64,000 nt of DNA from the NCBI RefSeq assembly GCF_901000735.1, contig NC_081541.1, positions 31,514,060-31,578,059 on the forward strand, given 5' to 3'. The stretch is from Corylus avellana. Lineage: Eukaryota; Streptophyta; Magnoliopsida; Fagales; Betulaceae. Both the position numbers and the translations under genes were made by a program. Within the stretch, counting starts at the first letter, position 1. Every line of letters begins with the position of its first letter. The notes under the pieces were generated by a model. The model was not told where the DNA came from. It did not search any database and worked only from the letters and a program-made list of their open reading frames with translations. Positions 12,401 through 20,789 of the stretch are shown in pieces.

Positions 12401-15400
12401 AAGTCTCCCTAGAAGACATAATGAAATTAAAAAAAATTAGAAATTAGACAACCTGAAAAAGAAGTAACAGGCCCACCAGATCTGTTGGACAGCAAACCCA
12501 AGTCCTCTCAAGTCAAACAGCACCAACCAGCAGCCCACCAGAATAGCAACACAGCCCAAGCCCAGCAAGCCCAAGTCCAAGCAAGCCAAACAGCAATCCT
12601 AATTTGCTGATTGCTGACCACACCAAACAGCAAGCCCAAACAGCACCAAACAGCCAGCCCAAATCCAAACAGCAAGTCCAAACAGCAAGCCCAAACAGCA
12701 AGCCCAAACAGCCAGCCCAAACAGCCAGCCCAAATCCAAACAGCAACCCACTCAGCAATCCCTAAACCACGCTCACAGCACCAACCAGAAACACGTCAAC
12801 AGCCCCAAAACCTCCAGAATAGCGCCCAAACAGCACCCAAATCAGTCAGCAACCCAAACAGAAATTGCCGACAACACCAAAATAGCCGACAGAAATCGCC
12901 GACAGCCCCAAATTCCCGGGAACACCACGCCGACCTTCCAGAAATCGCCGGAAACACCACAGACTTCACAGACCTCCAAAGAGTCTGCCGACAGCCACTA
13001 ATCACCACAAAAGGAGTAGTTTCCGATAAGAAATTCCCTACCCTCAATAGAAACTGCCGCTACCCTTGACAGAAACTTCCGAAAAACAATTTAGAACCCT
13101 AATTTAGATGATTTTGGCTCTGATACCATGTCAATTGTACTGAATACCTCTCAATGTGAGAGTTGCTAGTATTATATAGAAATTATCTAGGTAATTACAG
13201 GCTGTATCTCCGTGATTACAGCAATTTAGGGAAATAAATAAGGTAACTAAAATCTACCTATTAATTACAATATACTATAGCTATAATACAAGAACATGCC
13301 ATAACTAGAAAGACTAATTATGGCTAAATATATATNNNNNNNNNNNNNNNNNNNNNNNNNNNNNNNNNNNNNNNNNNNNNNNNNNNNNNNNNNNNNNNNN
13401 NNNNNNNNNNNNNNNNNNNNNNNNNNNNNNNNNNNAGAAATTATCTAGGTAATTACAGGCTGTATCTCAGTGATTACAGCAATCTAGGGCAACAAATAAG
13501 GTAACTAAAATCTACCTATTAATTACAATATACTATAGCTATAATACAAGAACCTGCCATAACTAGAAAGACTAATTATGGCTAAATATATATGGACCGT
13601 ATCTGATTGACACTTCATGCAGTGTATCTAGGATTGATCCTCCAACAGCAATGATGGATAGAAAAATTGACCATTTGTTTTGAACTGTGTGGAGACTGTA
13701 GCATTATTATGTTTGTATATTTGTTTCATAATTATTTCTTTTGAACTCTTTGCCTCGTGGAGCATTTGGAGGGAAAAAATGATTGGAACTTCGAGAACTA
13801 GGAAAGGACTTTGGGGGAGCTCAAATCCTTTTTCTTAGACAACTGCTTTTTTAGCTCCCTTAGTTATTAGCTTTAATGACTTTCTTGTTCTCTTTTCTTC
13901 TACTACTTAGGCTTTCTCTTGTATACTTCATGTGTACTAGAGTTGCGCCCCTTTGTGCTTTTTGATATATACTTCATTACTTATTAAAAAAAAAAAAAAA
14001 AAAAAAATTCCTTTTGAGTCCTTTTGATCCTAACTATGTTTCTCTTGGCAGGTATATTGAGTTCTATGATGCAATGTCTGTCCCTATGGCAATAGCACTC
14101 TCTGGTCAGCCTCTTCTTGGTCAGCCAGTTATGGTAAAGCCATCAGAAGCTGAAAAGAATCTAGTACAATCAACTACAGCTGTGGCTACTGGACCTGGTG
14201 GGCTTATAGGCCCCTATTCAGGAGGGGCTAGAAGGCTGTATGTTGGCAATCTGCATTTCAACATGACTGAAGCTGATCTTCGTCAGGTAAGCATATTTTA
14301 TGGGGCATCATTCTGTCGAATCTGTAGGGTATTATATTGCACAAGTTATTGATTGTACTAGAGTATCAATGGGAGGAGGCTGGTAAATTGGAATCGGCTA
14401 TTCCTCCTTGTTATAGTTTATATGCTTATGTTTTTGTTTTTACATTCTCTTTATAAATTCTTAATTTTTAAATAACATGAAAATAGTTTCATTAATATAG
14501 ATGTTCTTTGGTCTTCTCATTAGTTTTCATGATTTATTTATTTTTTTGTTACGGTTATCATGCCTTGTTGAAGTTATTTTTATTTGAATTCTTGATATGT
14601 TTTTACTCCTCTAAATAAATTATGCAGACCCTTTGCTGTTGTTCTGAATGTTCAGGTTTTTGAAGCATTTGGTCAAGTAGAGCTGGTGCAGTTGCCTCTT
14701 GATGAAACTGGACATTGCAAAGGTTTTGGCTTTGTCCAGGTGAGTAACACTATCAAAACATATAATGATTACTGAAACTGCCTGTAAATGCACCACCCTG
14801 AAATAAGTATTAAATGATATAATGAGTCCTTTACATTGATAGATTGATATTGGGTTTCAATATGCATATAGCTTGTTATTTCTAAATCAAATGGTATGCT
14901 ACCTGATATAGTGTTCTTGGTTGCCTCTACTGATGTTCAGGTGGCCATGTAAGATGCTCATTAAGTTTCCTCCTGAGTCAGTGGGCTAATTGAATATGTT
15001 GTTTATTGCAGTTTATACGCCTTGAAGATGCTAGAAATGCACTGAGTCTGAATCAACAATTGGAAATTGCTGGTCGGCTCATCAAGGTATTGCAATCAAG
15101 TCTTTGTTCATACTCATGTTAGGCTTGTGAAGTTTAGGCTTTACAAGGATTGTGTTTTTCACTTGTTAGATGCCTATATGAACATGTAAGACCTCAATTA
15201 GTTAGCATTTATGCTATTTGTGTTCTGTTGAATGTGCATGCAAACTAATGGGGTTCAATTGTTTTGAACTTTTGTTAACTAGAGCTGGTGTAATTCTAGT
15301 CATATATTTGCCTCCTCTGCCCCCCAAACCCCAAAGAATATGAACTGTAATGTACGCATAGATGTGTTGTTCCATATTTACTATGGCACAGTGTTGTAGT

Positions 15401-16317
15401 CCATTGGGTTAACGTCTGCTTCTTGTCATTTCTAATATTGTTAAATGGTTGTCTTGAGTAGCAGCATATCAGTCAATACCATAACTTAAAAAGAACTTTA
15501 CGTAGTGATCCAGAGTAATGACCGAAGGTCTATCCTTTTAGATCAAATTTTGATTTTTTGGCTGTCACTGGTCTTTACTAACTTAGCAGGTGCTTCTGCA
15601 TAAGTCTTGAGGGCATTCCTTTTCTGTCTCCTGCTTGGAATATTCTCTTATTCTTTTTATTTTTTTTTAATTTTTTTTTTTTCAGGTTTCAGCTGTTACT
15701 GATCAAACTGGAATGCTAGATGTTGGAGGAAATCCTGGTGACTTTGATGATGACGAAGGAGGTGGCTTGGTTAGTTAAACTTCTATTATATTTTCTCTCT
15801 CTCTTTTTTAAATTAATTTATTATTATTATTATTGGGGGTGATCATGCGGTTAACTAACCGCAACCGCTAGGCAGTTAACCGCCCGGTTAGCGGTTGACT
15901 GCATCCAGTTAACTGCTTTTTTAGGCTTTTTTTGGGCTCACTTAAATTCTTTTTTTTTTTCCATTTTTTTTTTTTTTAGGGTCCAATTTTCAGTTTTGGG
16001 CTTATTTTGCCCTTTTTGGCATCAAAATATACACTATTTAACAAACATATAGGTGGTGATATACCACATTGGGCTTGCTCCAAAATGAGCCCATATAAAA
16101 AAAATGTAAAGGGTACGTAAAAAAGCCCAAATGCTATCAGCATAAAAATAATAATAATAATAACATAGTTATATGAAAATCATCAGGATGATCAAATTCC
16201 TAACCCAAAGTAATATAAATATGAGAATAAAGGAAAAGCCAGTTGTTAAAAAGCTTTAGAGTAGATATCCCAAACAAGGAACACAAACATAAACATATTC
16301 AATATACCATAATAAAA

Positions 16318-16360
<43 letters not shown>

Positions 16361-19282
16361 AGCGGTTAGCGGTTAATAAAAACCGCATGAACACCCCTAA
16401 TTATTATTATTATTTTTAAGTTTAGGGTTTTCTTTCGTATGCTTCCTGTGTATTTAGGGGCGCCTTGTGCTTTTAATGATATTTGTCGGTTACTAATAAA
16501 AAAATTTATCTAGTTTTTAAAATTTATTTCTCTCCCTTGAAGTTGGTTGAAGGACCAAGGCTTGATGCTCCATCTCTCTCTCTTTTAATATTTATTATTA
16601 TTATTTTTTAATACTATGGCAGTTATTTTTTTTGTTTCTTTCATCTGTTCATCGGTGATGGCAATCTTACATGATAACCAGGAAGTTGTGGCTCTGTGCC
16701 AAGCAATGTTTAGAGATTGTTCTTACGAGCATGAAAGCTCTTACTGCATCCACTGCTTTTGTATAATGCTCACTGTTACCATAGTTGGTTCAGTGGGCTT
16801 TTAGTGAGTATTACTTTGGCTATGAAGTGGCCTTTTCCTTTAGGCAGTAGCATGCGCTGATCTAGATATATTCTTGCATTTTCTGCTTATACAAAAATGA
16901 TGATAATGTTTGATTTTAAATATCAAGTCCTGGGTGCTTGTTAATTTCACTTCAAGGCAGAATAAAGATTGCTTGTGTACATTGCTTTGGTTTGGTAGCA
17001 GATGAGGAAACTTGAATTAGATAACTCTTCCAATAGGAAGCCATTTATGAAGGAGTTTTTTGACTGGTCGCTTATTCCTGTATGCAAGCAAATTTCATTT
17101 TTAAAAATTTAAATATCTGAATTAATCTTTTCTTTCTTTCTATTTCTCTTGTTGCTCTGGCTTAGATATCTGAAGTAATTAACATAGATATTAAGGTGCT
17201 TCAAAAGAAGAGTTTTTAGAGTCGCAGTGAGAATGTGATTTCTAGGCCTAGGGGCAGACCTAGTATTTTAGATGTGGGAGGACAAAATAAAAAAATTTGG
17301 GGGGGTAAAAGTTTGATTTTTTTGATAAGTAATAGTCAATCTTATTGATAAGTAAAATAAAAAATACTTATCAAAAAAATTGACTATTACCCCCCCAAGT
17401 GTAGGGTTAGTTCCGCCGCTGTCTACACCCAAATGAGGGTATTCTACTATTATTTTTCGGTGGTAGTACATTTGTCTTGTCTGCTACTTGGTAATTCAAA
17501 CCGGGCATGGGGAGCTGGTCCTTGACTTGAATATTCTCCATAAAAGCTACAAAACGGCATTTTCATTAAACGCATTAGACAATTGTGCTATCTTTTAGTG
17601 TGGTGATAAGGTGATAAATGATATTGCCTCTCCCTTGTGTCATTTTAAAATGTTTTTCAACTGAAGGTTTCATGCTTTTAAGCAATTAAGAGGGCTGTCC
17701 TCTCTTTTGGCATGTTGGAGTTGTTTCTTGTTTGAGAAATGATACACTTCCCAAAAGATGGTTCACAAATGATGTGTCAGCATCCTATGATCAGTTGGTG
17801 ACATATTTTCCTAAATAATAAATCTCATGGGATAGTGATACATTATTTGGGAATCAACTTTTGGAGAAATCTGCTGGGAAGTATAGCATTTCTCTTCTTG
17901 TTTTTATCACTGAATTTTTTGATTTCCAGACTACATCTAGTGCTGTTGCACTGGCTTCGTGTTGCTACTGTGTTGTCATTGACCTAGTGGTGTTAATGGT
18001 GCTGTTGTTGTCATGAAAGTGCTACTATGACTTGCTGGACATCTTAACGTTCATGGTGACAAAACAAATGATTCTGAACTTTTTCTCTGTCAACAATATC
18101 CAAAAGTTCTAGATATTGTGCCCTTTTTTTTTTTCATTTGCATGTCTAAATTATGTAATTACATATCTTTGGATGCCAGATTTTCTTTATAGTGTTTCTC
18201 TAGTATACATCTCATGTACTATTGTTACAGCCTTTTTTGCGAATAAATTCAATATATTAATTATCAAAAGATTTTTTACATTTCTCTGCTCTAAGTTATC
18301 CATCTCTCAATCTCTTGAATATTCTGGTTGGTCTGTTATTAAACATCTGTTTGTTAATTCCTCTTCAATAAATCATTGGCCAAGCTGACCGTTGTCCTTT
18401 TAATTCTCAGTCTCTAAATGCACGTTCTCGAGCACTTCTCATGCAAAAGTTGGATCGCAGTGGCACTGCATCTAGGTTTGTCTCTGCCTAATTTGTTATT
18501 ATATCTGAAATTGGCCTGTTTTGATCTGAGATTTTCTTCCTTCTGCAGTATTTCTGGTTCTGTTGGCACTACTGCCGTCAATAACACTGGCCTTGCTTTA
18601 CCACCGGCACCTATCCTTGGAGCTGCTCCTGTGGTACCTCCGGTTGTTGCTCCCCTTGCTTCTTTTCCTGCTCTTGCTGGACTTGGCGCAGGTCTTCAAG
18701 TTCCCACTGCTGCTGTGCCAGCTATTGATACAATTGGTGTTCCGAGTGAATGTTTATTACTAAAGGATATGTTTGATCCAAATGTTGAGGTTGGTGGGTT
18801 TTGCATTTTTAAATAGTTTTCTGTTCATATTCTTGTTGCTAGCTTATTTTTGAATGACATCCCCTTTTGCAGACGGAGCCAGATTTTGATTTGGATATCA
18901 AAGAAGATGTTCAAGAAGAATGTTCAAAGTTCGGAAAATTGAAACATATTTTCGTGGAGAAGTGAGTTTAGTGTGCAGCTTTTTTTTTTTTTTTTTTTTT
19001 CTTTGGATAATTGGGGCTTATATATTTATACTGATTAACAGGAACAGTGCTGGCTTTGTGTACTTGCGATTTGAGCATACGCAAGGTGCAGTCGCTGCAC
19101 AGCGTGCTCTCCATGGAAGATGGTTTGCTGGAAAGATGATTACCGCAGCATTTATGGTAATCATGTTTTCTATGGCTTCATTTTATTTTAATACATATTG
19201 CACAATACAAAGACTAAAAATAAAATTCACATGCATGCAGGTACCCCAGGCATATGAGACTAAGTTCCCTGAAAGTAGATAG
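3451..19282 (+). CDS. RBM39: RBM39/CC1-like splicing factor, C-terminal 407 residues (12 exons, 5' end outside window)
   Basis: This nuclear RNA-binding protein of the RBM39 (CAPER/CC1) family acts as a U2AF65-related pre-mRNA splicing factor. Exons: 3451-3532, 3642-3698, 4521-4576, 14052-14286, 14656-14739, 15012-15086, 15686-15769, 18411-18475, 18549-18789, 18873-18961, 19042-19156 and 19241-19282 (TAG). All junctions are GT-AG and the phases agree, totalling 1225 nt. In fragment numbering, RRM1 runs from about 22 (RNP2 VFAYQ, RNP1 KGVGYIEF at 62-69); RRM2 has LYVGNL at 127-132 and KGFGFVQF at 165-172; the C-terminal UHM-like RRM3 has ECLLLKDMFD late in exon 9 and AGFVYLRF at 359-366. GVPSECLL and HGRWFAGKMI are typical of plant members. 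Exon 3642-3698 reads ICLKANERDVYEFFSRAGK; its acceptor (AG at 3640-3641) has a weak pyrimidine tract. The missing N terminus should be Arg/Ser-rich. Family assignment is secure; the exact acceptor of exon 2 is less so. Confidence 0.93.
5264..7035 (-). mobile_element. ORF1-only LINE copy (non-LTR retroelement) in an intron of the RBM39-like gene
   Basis: Read on the minus strand, the insert starts near 7035, carries an intact 474-codon ORF (6904-5480) and a ~200 bp 3' UTR, and ends in TATACAAATTTACCTATC plus a poly(A) run (T-run at 5262-5273). That tail is typical of plant LINEs. The reverse transcriptase ORF2 is absent, so this is an internally deleted, non-autonomous copy. CCTTATT occurs at both edges (5257-5263 and 7036-7042) and may be the target-site duplication, but 7 bp beside a T-run is weak evidence and the 5' edge is approximate. 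Confidence 0.65.
5480..6904 (-). CDS. LINE ORF1-like protein, 474 aa, retroelement-derived
   Basis: This intact minus-strand ORF starts MERRFSVEAKTFFF and contains GRFLEVVAYLEDERKGIIWIPE and a following GRGWRRFVVELRSLL segment (about residues 82-118). From memory, this pattern resembles the first ORF of LINE-like elements in woody eudicots. It probably acts as an RNA-binding or Gag-like accessory protein, but I see no zinc knuckle and no reverse transcriptase. A Ser-Gly-Ser-Val/Ala tandem repeat near residues 260-285 is encoded by a 15 nt repeat (about 6053-6120). Long frames on the opposite strand (5576-6079, 6287-6952) are shadows. It lies antisense inside an intron of the RBM39-like gene, so it is probably not a host gene. 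The specific function is unknown. Confidence 0.5.
   Translation of the reverse strand: MERRFSVEAKTFFFSTKASKLRLEERRKGFVGLILVGQQSASWLAATVEEASQSQVKEDFVKKFSEEGKSLSVSGGSNKAGRFLEVVAYLEDERKGIIWIPEARSGRGWRRFVVELRSLLAAQASSPGFSNSESSSPGTKDGWSFAEALRSSSCEVADIAGARLLSSQEIDLFPVASCFEMGNAGVEIRFAMDCYEMEKAHPLIEQSFSSPVAAAAKFRRNKSMRRLGFFCDKLDRILRGLGEKPKGKRIRVGSLGYDGQNSGSVSGSVYGSASGSVSGSVSGSAVVQIPVCGPVLDPDRFSDGFLLHSDKSSPESPGFAEFGRKSASATPVSPARLWRSLRDDATAPTVVATVSSVASVSPVNHFSFPPAIPAVASTYPARLQCRMRAEASVPPVVATVPPVRAIVSPVFSFPPAPAKALIDNQVSKCYTRREKDKEAKQLHKKKMPLGVKNLECSDNFEARGSGSSRARDVG
7649..7826 (+). mobile_element. Short retroposon with poly(A) tail and a perfect 14 bp target-site duplication
   Basis: GAATCTGGAAAAAG occurs at 7635-7648 and again at 7827-7840, flanking a ~178 bp insert that ends in TTATC followed by an A-run (7808-7826). 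This is the signature of target-primed reverse transcription. The insert has no clear tRNA-type A and B boxes, so it may be a SINE of another origin or a severely 5'-truncated LINE. The 62-codon frame at 7597-7785 crosses the 5' junction and is not a gene. Confidence 0.8.
8122..8347 (-). repeat. Copia 3' LTR (226 bp)
   Basis: It begins TGTCAATTG and ends GATTGACA, with 5'-TG...CA-3' termini. It follows CTTCA (8117-8121) and adjoins the polypurine tract. Over the ~177 bp that can be compared with the post-gap LTR part (13436-13612) I count two differences, which suggests a fairly recent insertion. Confidence 0.95.
8348..8359 (-). promoter_or_regulatory. Copia polypurine tract
   Basis: On the minus strand this reads TTTGAGGGGGGA directly before the 3' LTR, the position where plus-strand DNA synthesis is primed. 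The TGA stop codon of the polyprotein (8355-8357) lies inside the tract. Confidence 0.85.
8355..12419 (-). pseudogene. gag-pol: Copia Gag-Pol polyprotein, 1354 codons with one in-frame TAG
   Basis: One frame runs from ATG at 12419 to TGA at 8355. It is interrupted only by TAG at 12140-12138 (codon 94), where CAG (Gln) is likely ancestral. Order of domains: Gag of the UBN2 type with KNYSAWEFQFQLF; two CCHC knuckles at about residues 230-243 and 248-261; aspartic protease WLIDSAASNHMT near residue 330; GAG-pre-integrase HKRLGHPN and integrase with HSDVWG, SDSGGEY and PQQNGVAERKN; reverse transcriptase with FLHGDLKEDIYM and YVDDIVITG; RNase H with ADNTSAIQI and RTKHIEVDCH. The PR-IN-RT-RH order defines Ty1/Copia. 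Everything after the stop is open, so this copy is inactivated by a single change. Minus frames at 9692-10423, 10454-10660 and 11009-11233 are shadows. Confidence 0.95.
12480..13000 (-). repeat. Minisatellite-like leader of the Copia element
   Basis: Between the primer binding site and gag, the plus strand shows many degenerate copies of a CCAAACAGCAAGCC-like unit (densest at 12600-12770), followed by CGCCGACAG-type repeats (12860-12960). It is low in complexity and explains the Gln/Pro-rich and Trp/Leu-rich open frames on the two strands, which are not genes. Confidence 0.7.
13116..13128 (-). promoter_or_regulatory. Copia primer binding site (initiator tRNA-Met)
   Basis: The minus strand reads TGGTATCAGAGCC directly after the 5' LTR, the standard plant Copia site complementary to the 3' end of initiator methionine tRNA. 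Confidence 0.93.
13129..13335 (-). repeat. Copia 5' LTR, pre-gap part
   Basis: It starts TGTCAATTGTAC next to the primer binding site and runs 207 bp into the gap. I count six substitutions against the left LTR over this length, so it is more diverged than the post-gap piece. Confidence 0.85.
13336..13435. other. Assembly gap (100 N)
   Basis: The run is exactly 100 N, probably a default length. LTR sequence already present before the gap is repeated after it. Confidence 0.99.
13436..13612 (-). repeat. Copia LTR, post-gap part
   Basis: This 177 bp piece covers the rest of an LTR and ends GATTGACA before CTTCA. It overlaps most of the pre-gap LTR but differs from it at several sites, and is closer to the left LTR (two differences). 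It is the LTR that pairs with 8122-8347 by target duplication. Confidence 0.88.
13753..14006 (+). mobile_element. 5'-truncated LINE 3' end, abutting a splice acceptor
   Basis: In the plus frame from 13754 the conceptual product includes SWSIWREKNDWNFEN, a stop, then ERTLGELKSFF, which matches the C-terminal end of plant LINE ORF2 (zf-RVT region). A 3' UTR with GCGCCCCTTTGTGC-like sequence and a long A-run (13985-14006) follow. Imperfect repeats of ATTYCTTTTGA at 13734 and 14007 look like the target duplication. The 3' copy forms much of the pyrimidine tract before the exon at 14052. Confidence 0.75.
15835..16397. mobile_element. hAT-like non-autonomous element in an RBM39-like intron
   Basis: The left end reads GGGGGTGATCATGCGGTTAA and the reverse complement of the right end reads AGGGGTGTTCATGCGGTTTT, which fits plant hAT termini. 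Subterminal GCGGTTA/TAACCGC motifs repeat at both ends. Both flanks are (ATT)n, so the 8 bp duplication cannot be placed exactly. An (AT)n run lies at 16321-16352. There is no transposase ORF. Confidence 0.75.
16421..16507 (+). mobile_element. Fragment of a LINE 3' UTR tail
   Basis: TTTAGGGGCGCCTTGTGCTT followed by a short A-run resembles the end of the LINE fragment at 13753-14006. Only the tail is present. Confidence 0.5.
17247..17427. repeat. Small foldback element
   Basis: The arms at about 17296-17333 and 17363-17398 are inverted copies (TTGGGGGGGTAAWAGT and TTTTTTTGATAAGTA). The outer ends (AGGGGCAGACCTAG and the complement of TTAGTTCCGCCGCT) are also imperfect inverted repeats. It resembles the foldback at 38877-39027. 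Confidence 0.6.
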
Positions 19283-20789
19283 GATTATGATTCTGGATGT
19301 ACAACAATGGGAGTCTAAAAGAGTAGTCTGTATGCCTATTGATGCCGCTTTTTATTGCTGCCTCTTAAGGTTAAGATAAGATGTCATTTGCTTGTCTTCA
19401 GTTTTGGGATTTTTTGTTTATTGTTTTCTTTTTTTCTTTTTTTTGGGAGGGGGGGAGGAAGCGAGGGAGAAAAGCTTGTGTACAATAAGTAGTTATACTC
19501 GGGTGTTTGCAAATGAGTTGCTAATAGCAGAAGATTGTGAAAAGAAGTCATACTTACATTTTATGAATTTGTTACTGCCTTTTACAATCAAAATCTAAGA
19601 GTCAACTGTTTGGATGCAACTGCTGCTTCCTTTTGTAATCTTGAGGTTTTTTTGGCTACAATTTCTGGCTGTCAGCTGCTCTTGATTATACTTCTATGTT
19701 GTCTGATATTGGTTTTAAATTTAGTTTTGCAGCTTATGGCTTTTGAAGCCTCTCCCAATGGTTGTGATTTCCAGAGCCATGGTTCATCCTTACCCCAGAT
19801 GTTGGAACTTATCATTTTTCTCCGTTAGACTAGATTGAAGCCCTAGTACAAACTAGACCCCACAATTTTTGTTTTTGTTGTTTTTTTTCTCAACACCTAG
19901 AAAGTGCTAATGATGTTTTGTCGAAAACTGGTTTGAGAGTTTGAAACCATTCTTAGGTATCAATTACAATGATCATGATGTTGTCCACGCGCTATGTGTT
20001 TGGACTCTCTGATTTTTCATTCGAAATGTGCATTTTTAATCAAAATCGCAGAAAATGTTCATTTGAAAACATGGACAAATTCACTTTTTTGTGCAGTAGG
20101 CAAGATGGTGCATTAAGCCAAACTGTGTATTCTCACGTACAACACGCATAGACAAAAGCATATACTAGAACATACTTTAACTGTGTTATGAATTTGCTAT
20201 TTTTTTTAAATTGCACATTTTAAAATTGCCAAACCAACAATTACCGATGTACTAAATAGATTGCAAATATGAGATGGATGTTAGAGTCTGTTTAGGTGTG
20301 CGTTTGAAGAGTATAAAAATGTGTTTTAACATTATAAAAGTTTGTTTGAAGAAAAATGTATCCGTTTAGTAAAAAAAATTGAAAGCGCTTTTAAGGGTTC
20401 AAATAGCCTAAAAATAGCCAAAAAGTATTTTTTAACTTTAAACTCTATTTTACAAACACAATTTAAAAAATGCTCTTAGTGTGTGTTGTGATTCAATCGT
20501 ACTTCATGGTCCAGATATTAGAGGCATGTCACACTTGCGTACAACATTTGTATTGTCTGCCATCTTGACCTTTGTCAGTGTTGTCACCATCCTTTTGTTA
20601 TCGTCCTTGACCCGTTCCTTGTGGGGATAAGGTGGCATTAAATCCGAGAAAGCTCATCCACAAGGCATCCAAATTCCAGAAACTTCATTAATAATCCCAA
20701 CCAAAAACCAAATCATTTCACGTATAATTATACTAATCCCCATTCTCCCCCACCCTCCTAAAAAAAAAAAAAAAAGGCAAAAAAACATC
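19283..20789 (+). other. 3' UTR of the RBM39-like gene and intergenic region before MO-A
   Basis: The first few hundred bases after TAG are probably 3' UTR (T-rich, with a T-run near 19430 and a G-run near 19447). The rest has no convincing gene. Closer to MO-A there is an AT-rich core (TATAATTATA at 20723-20732, about 60 bp before the ATG) that may act as a TATA element, and an A-run (20761-20775) in the leader. Confidence 0.5.

Larger units (their letters stand above)
8122..13612 (-). mobile_element. Ty1/Copia LTR retrotransposon, minus orientation, with 5 bp target duplication CTTCA
   Basis: LTR ends TGTCAATTGTAC...CTGATTGACA and a CTTCA duplication (8117-8121 and 13613-13617) bound the element. 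In minus orientation it has a primer binding site matching initiator tRNA-Met (13116-13128), a gag-pol ORF (12419-8355) broken by one stop, and a polypurine tract (8348-8359) beside the 3' LTR. An assembly gap (13336-13435) splits the 5' LTR region, which contains more than one LTR length of sequence, so either the gap hides further element sequence or two haplotypes were joined. It lies antisense in the 9.5 kb intron of the RBM39-like gene. Confidence 0.95.
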
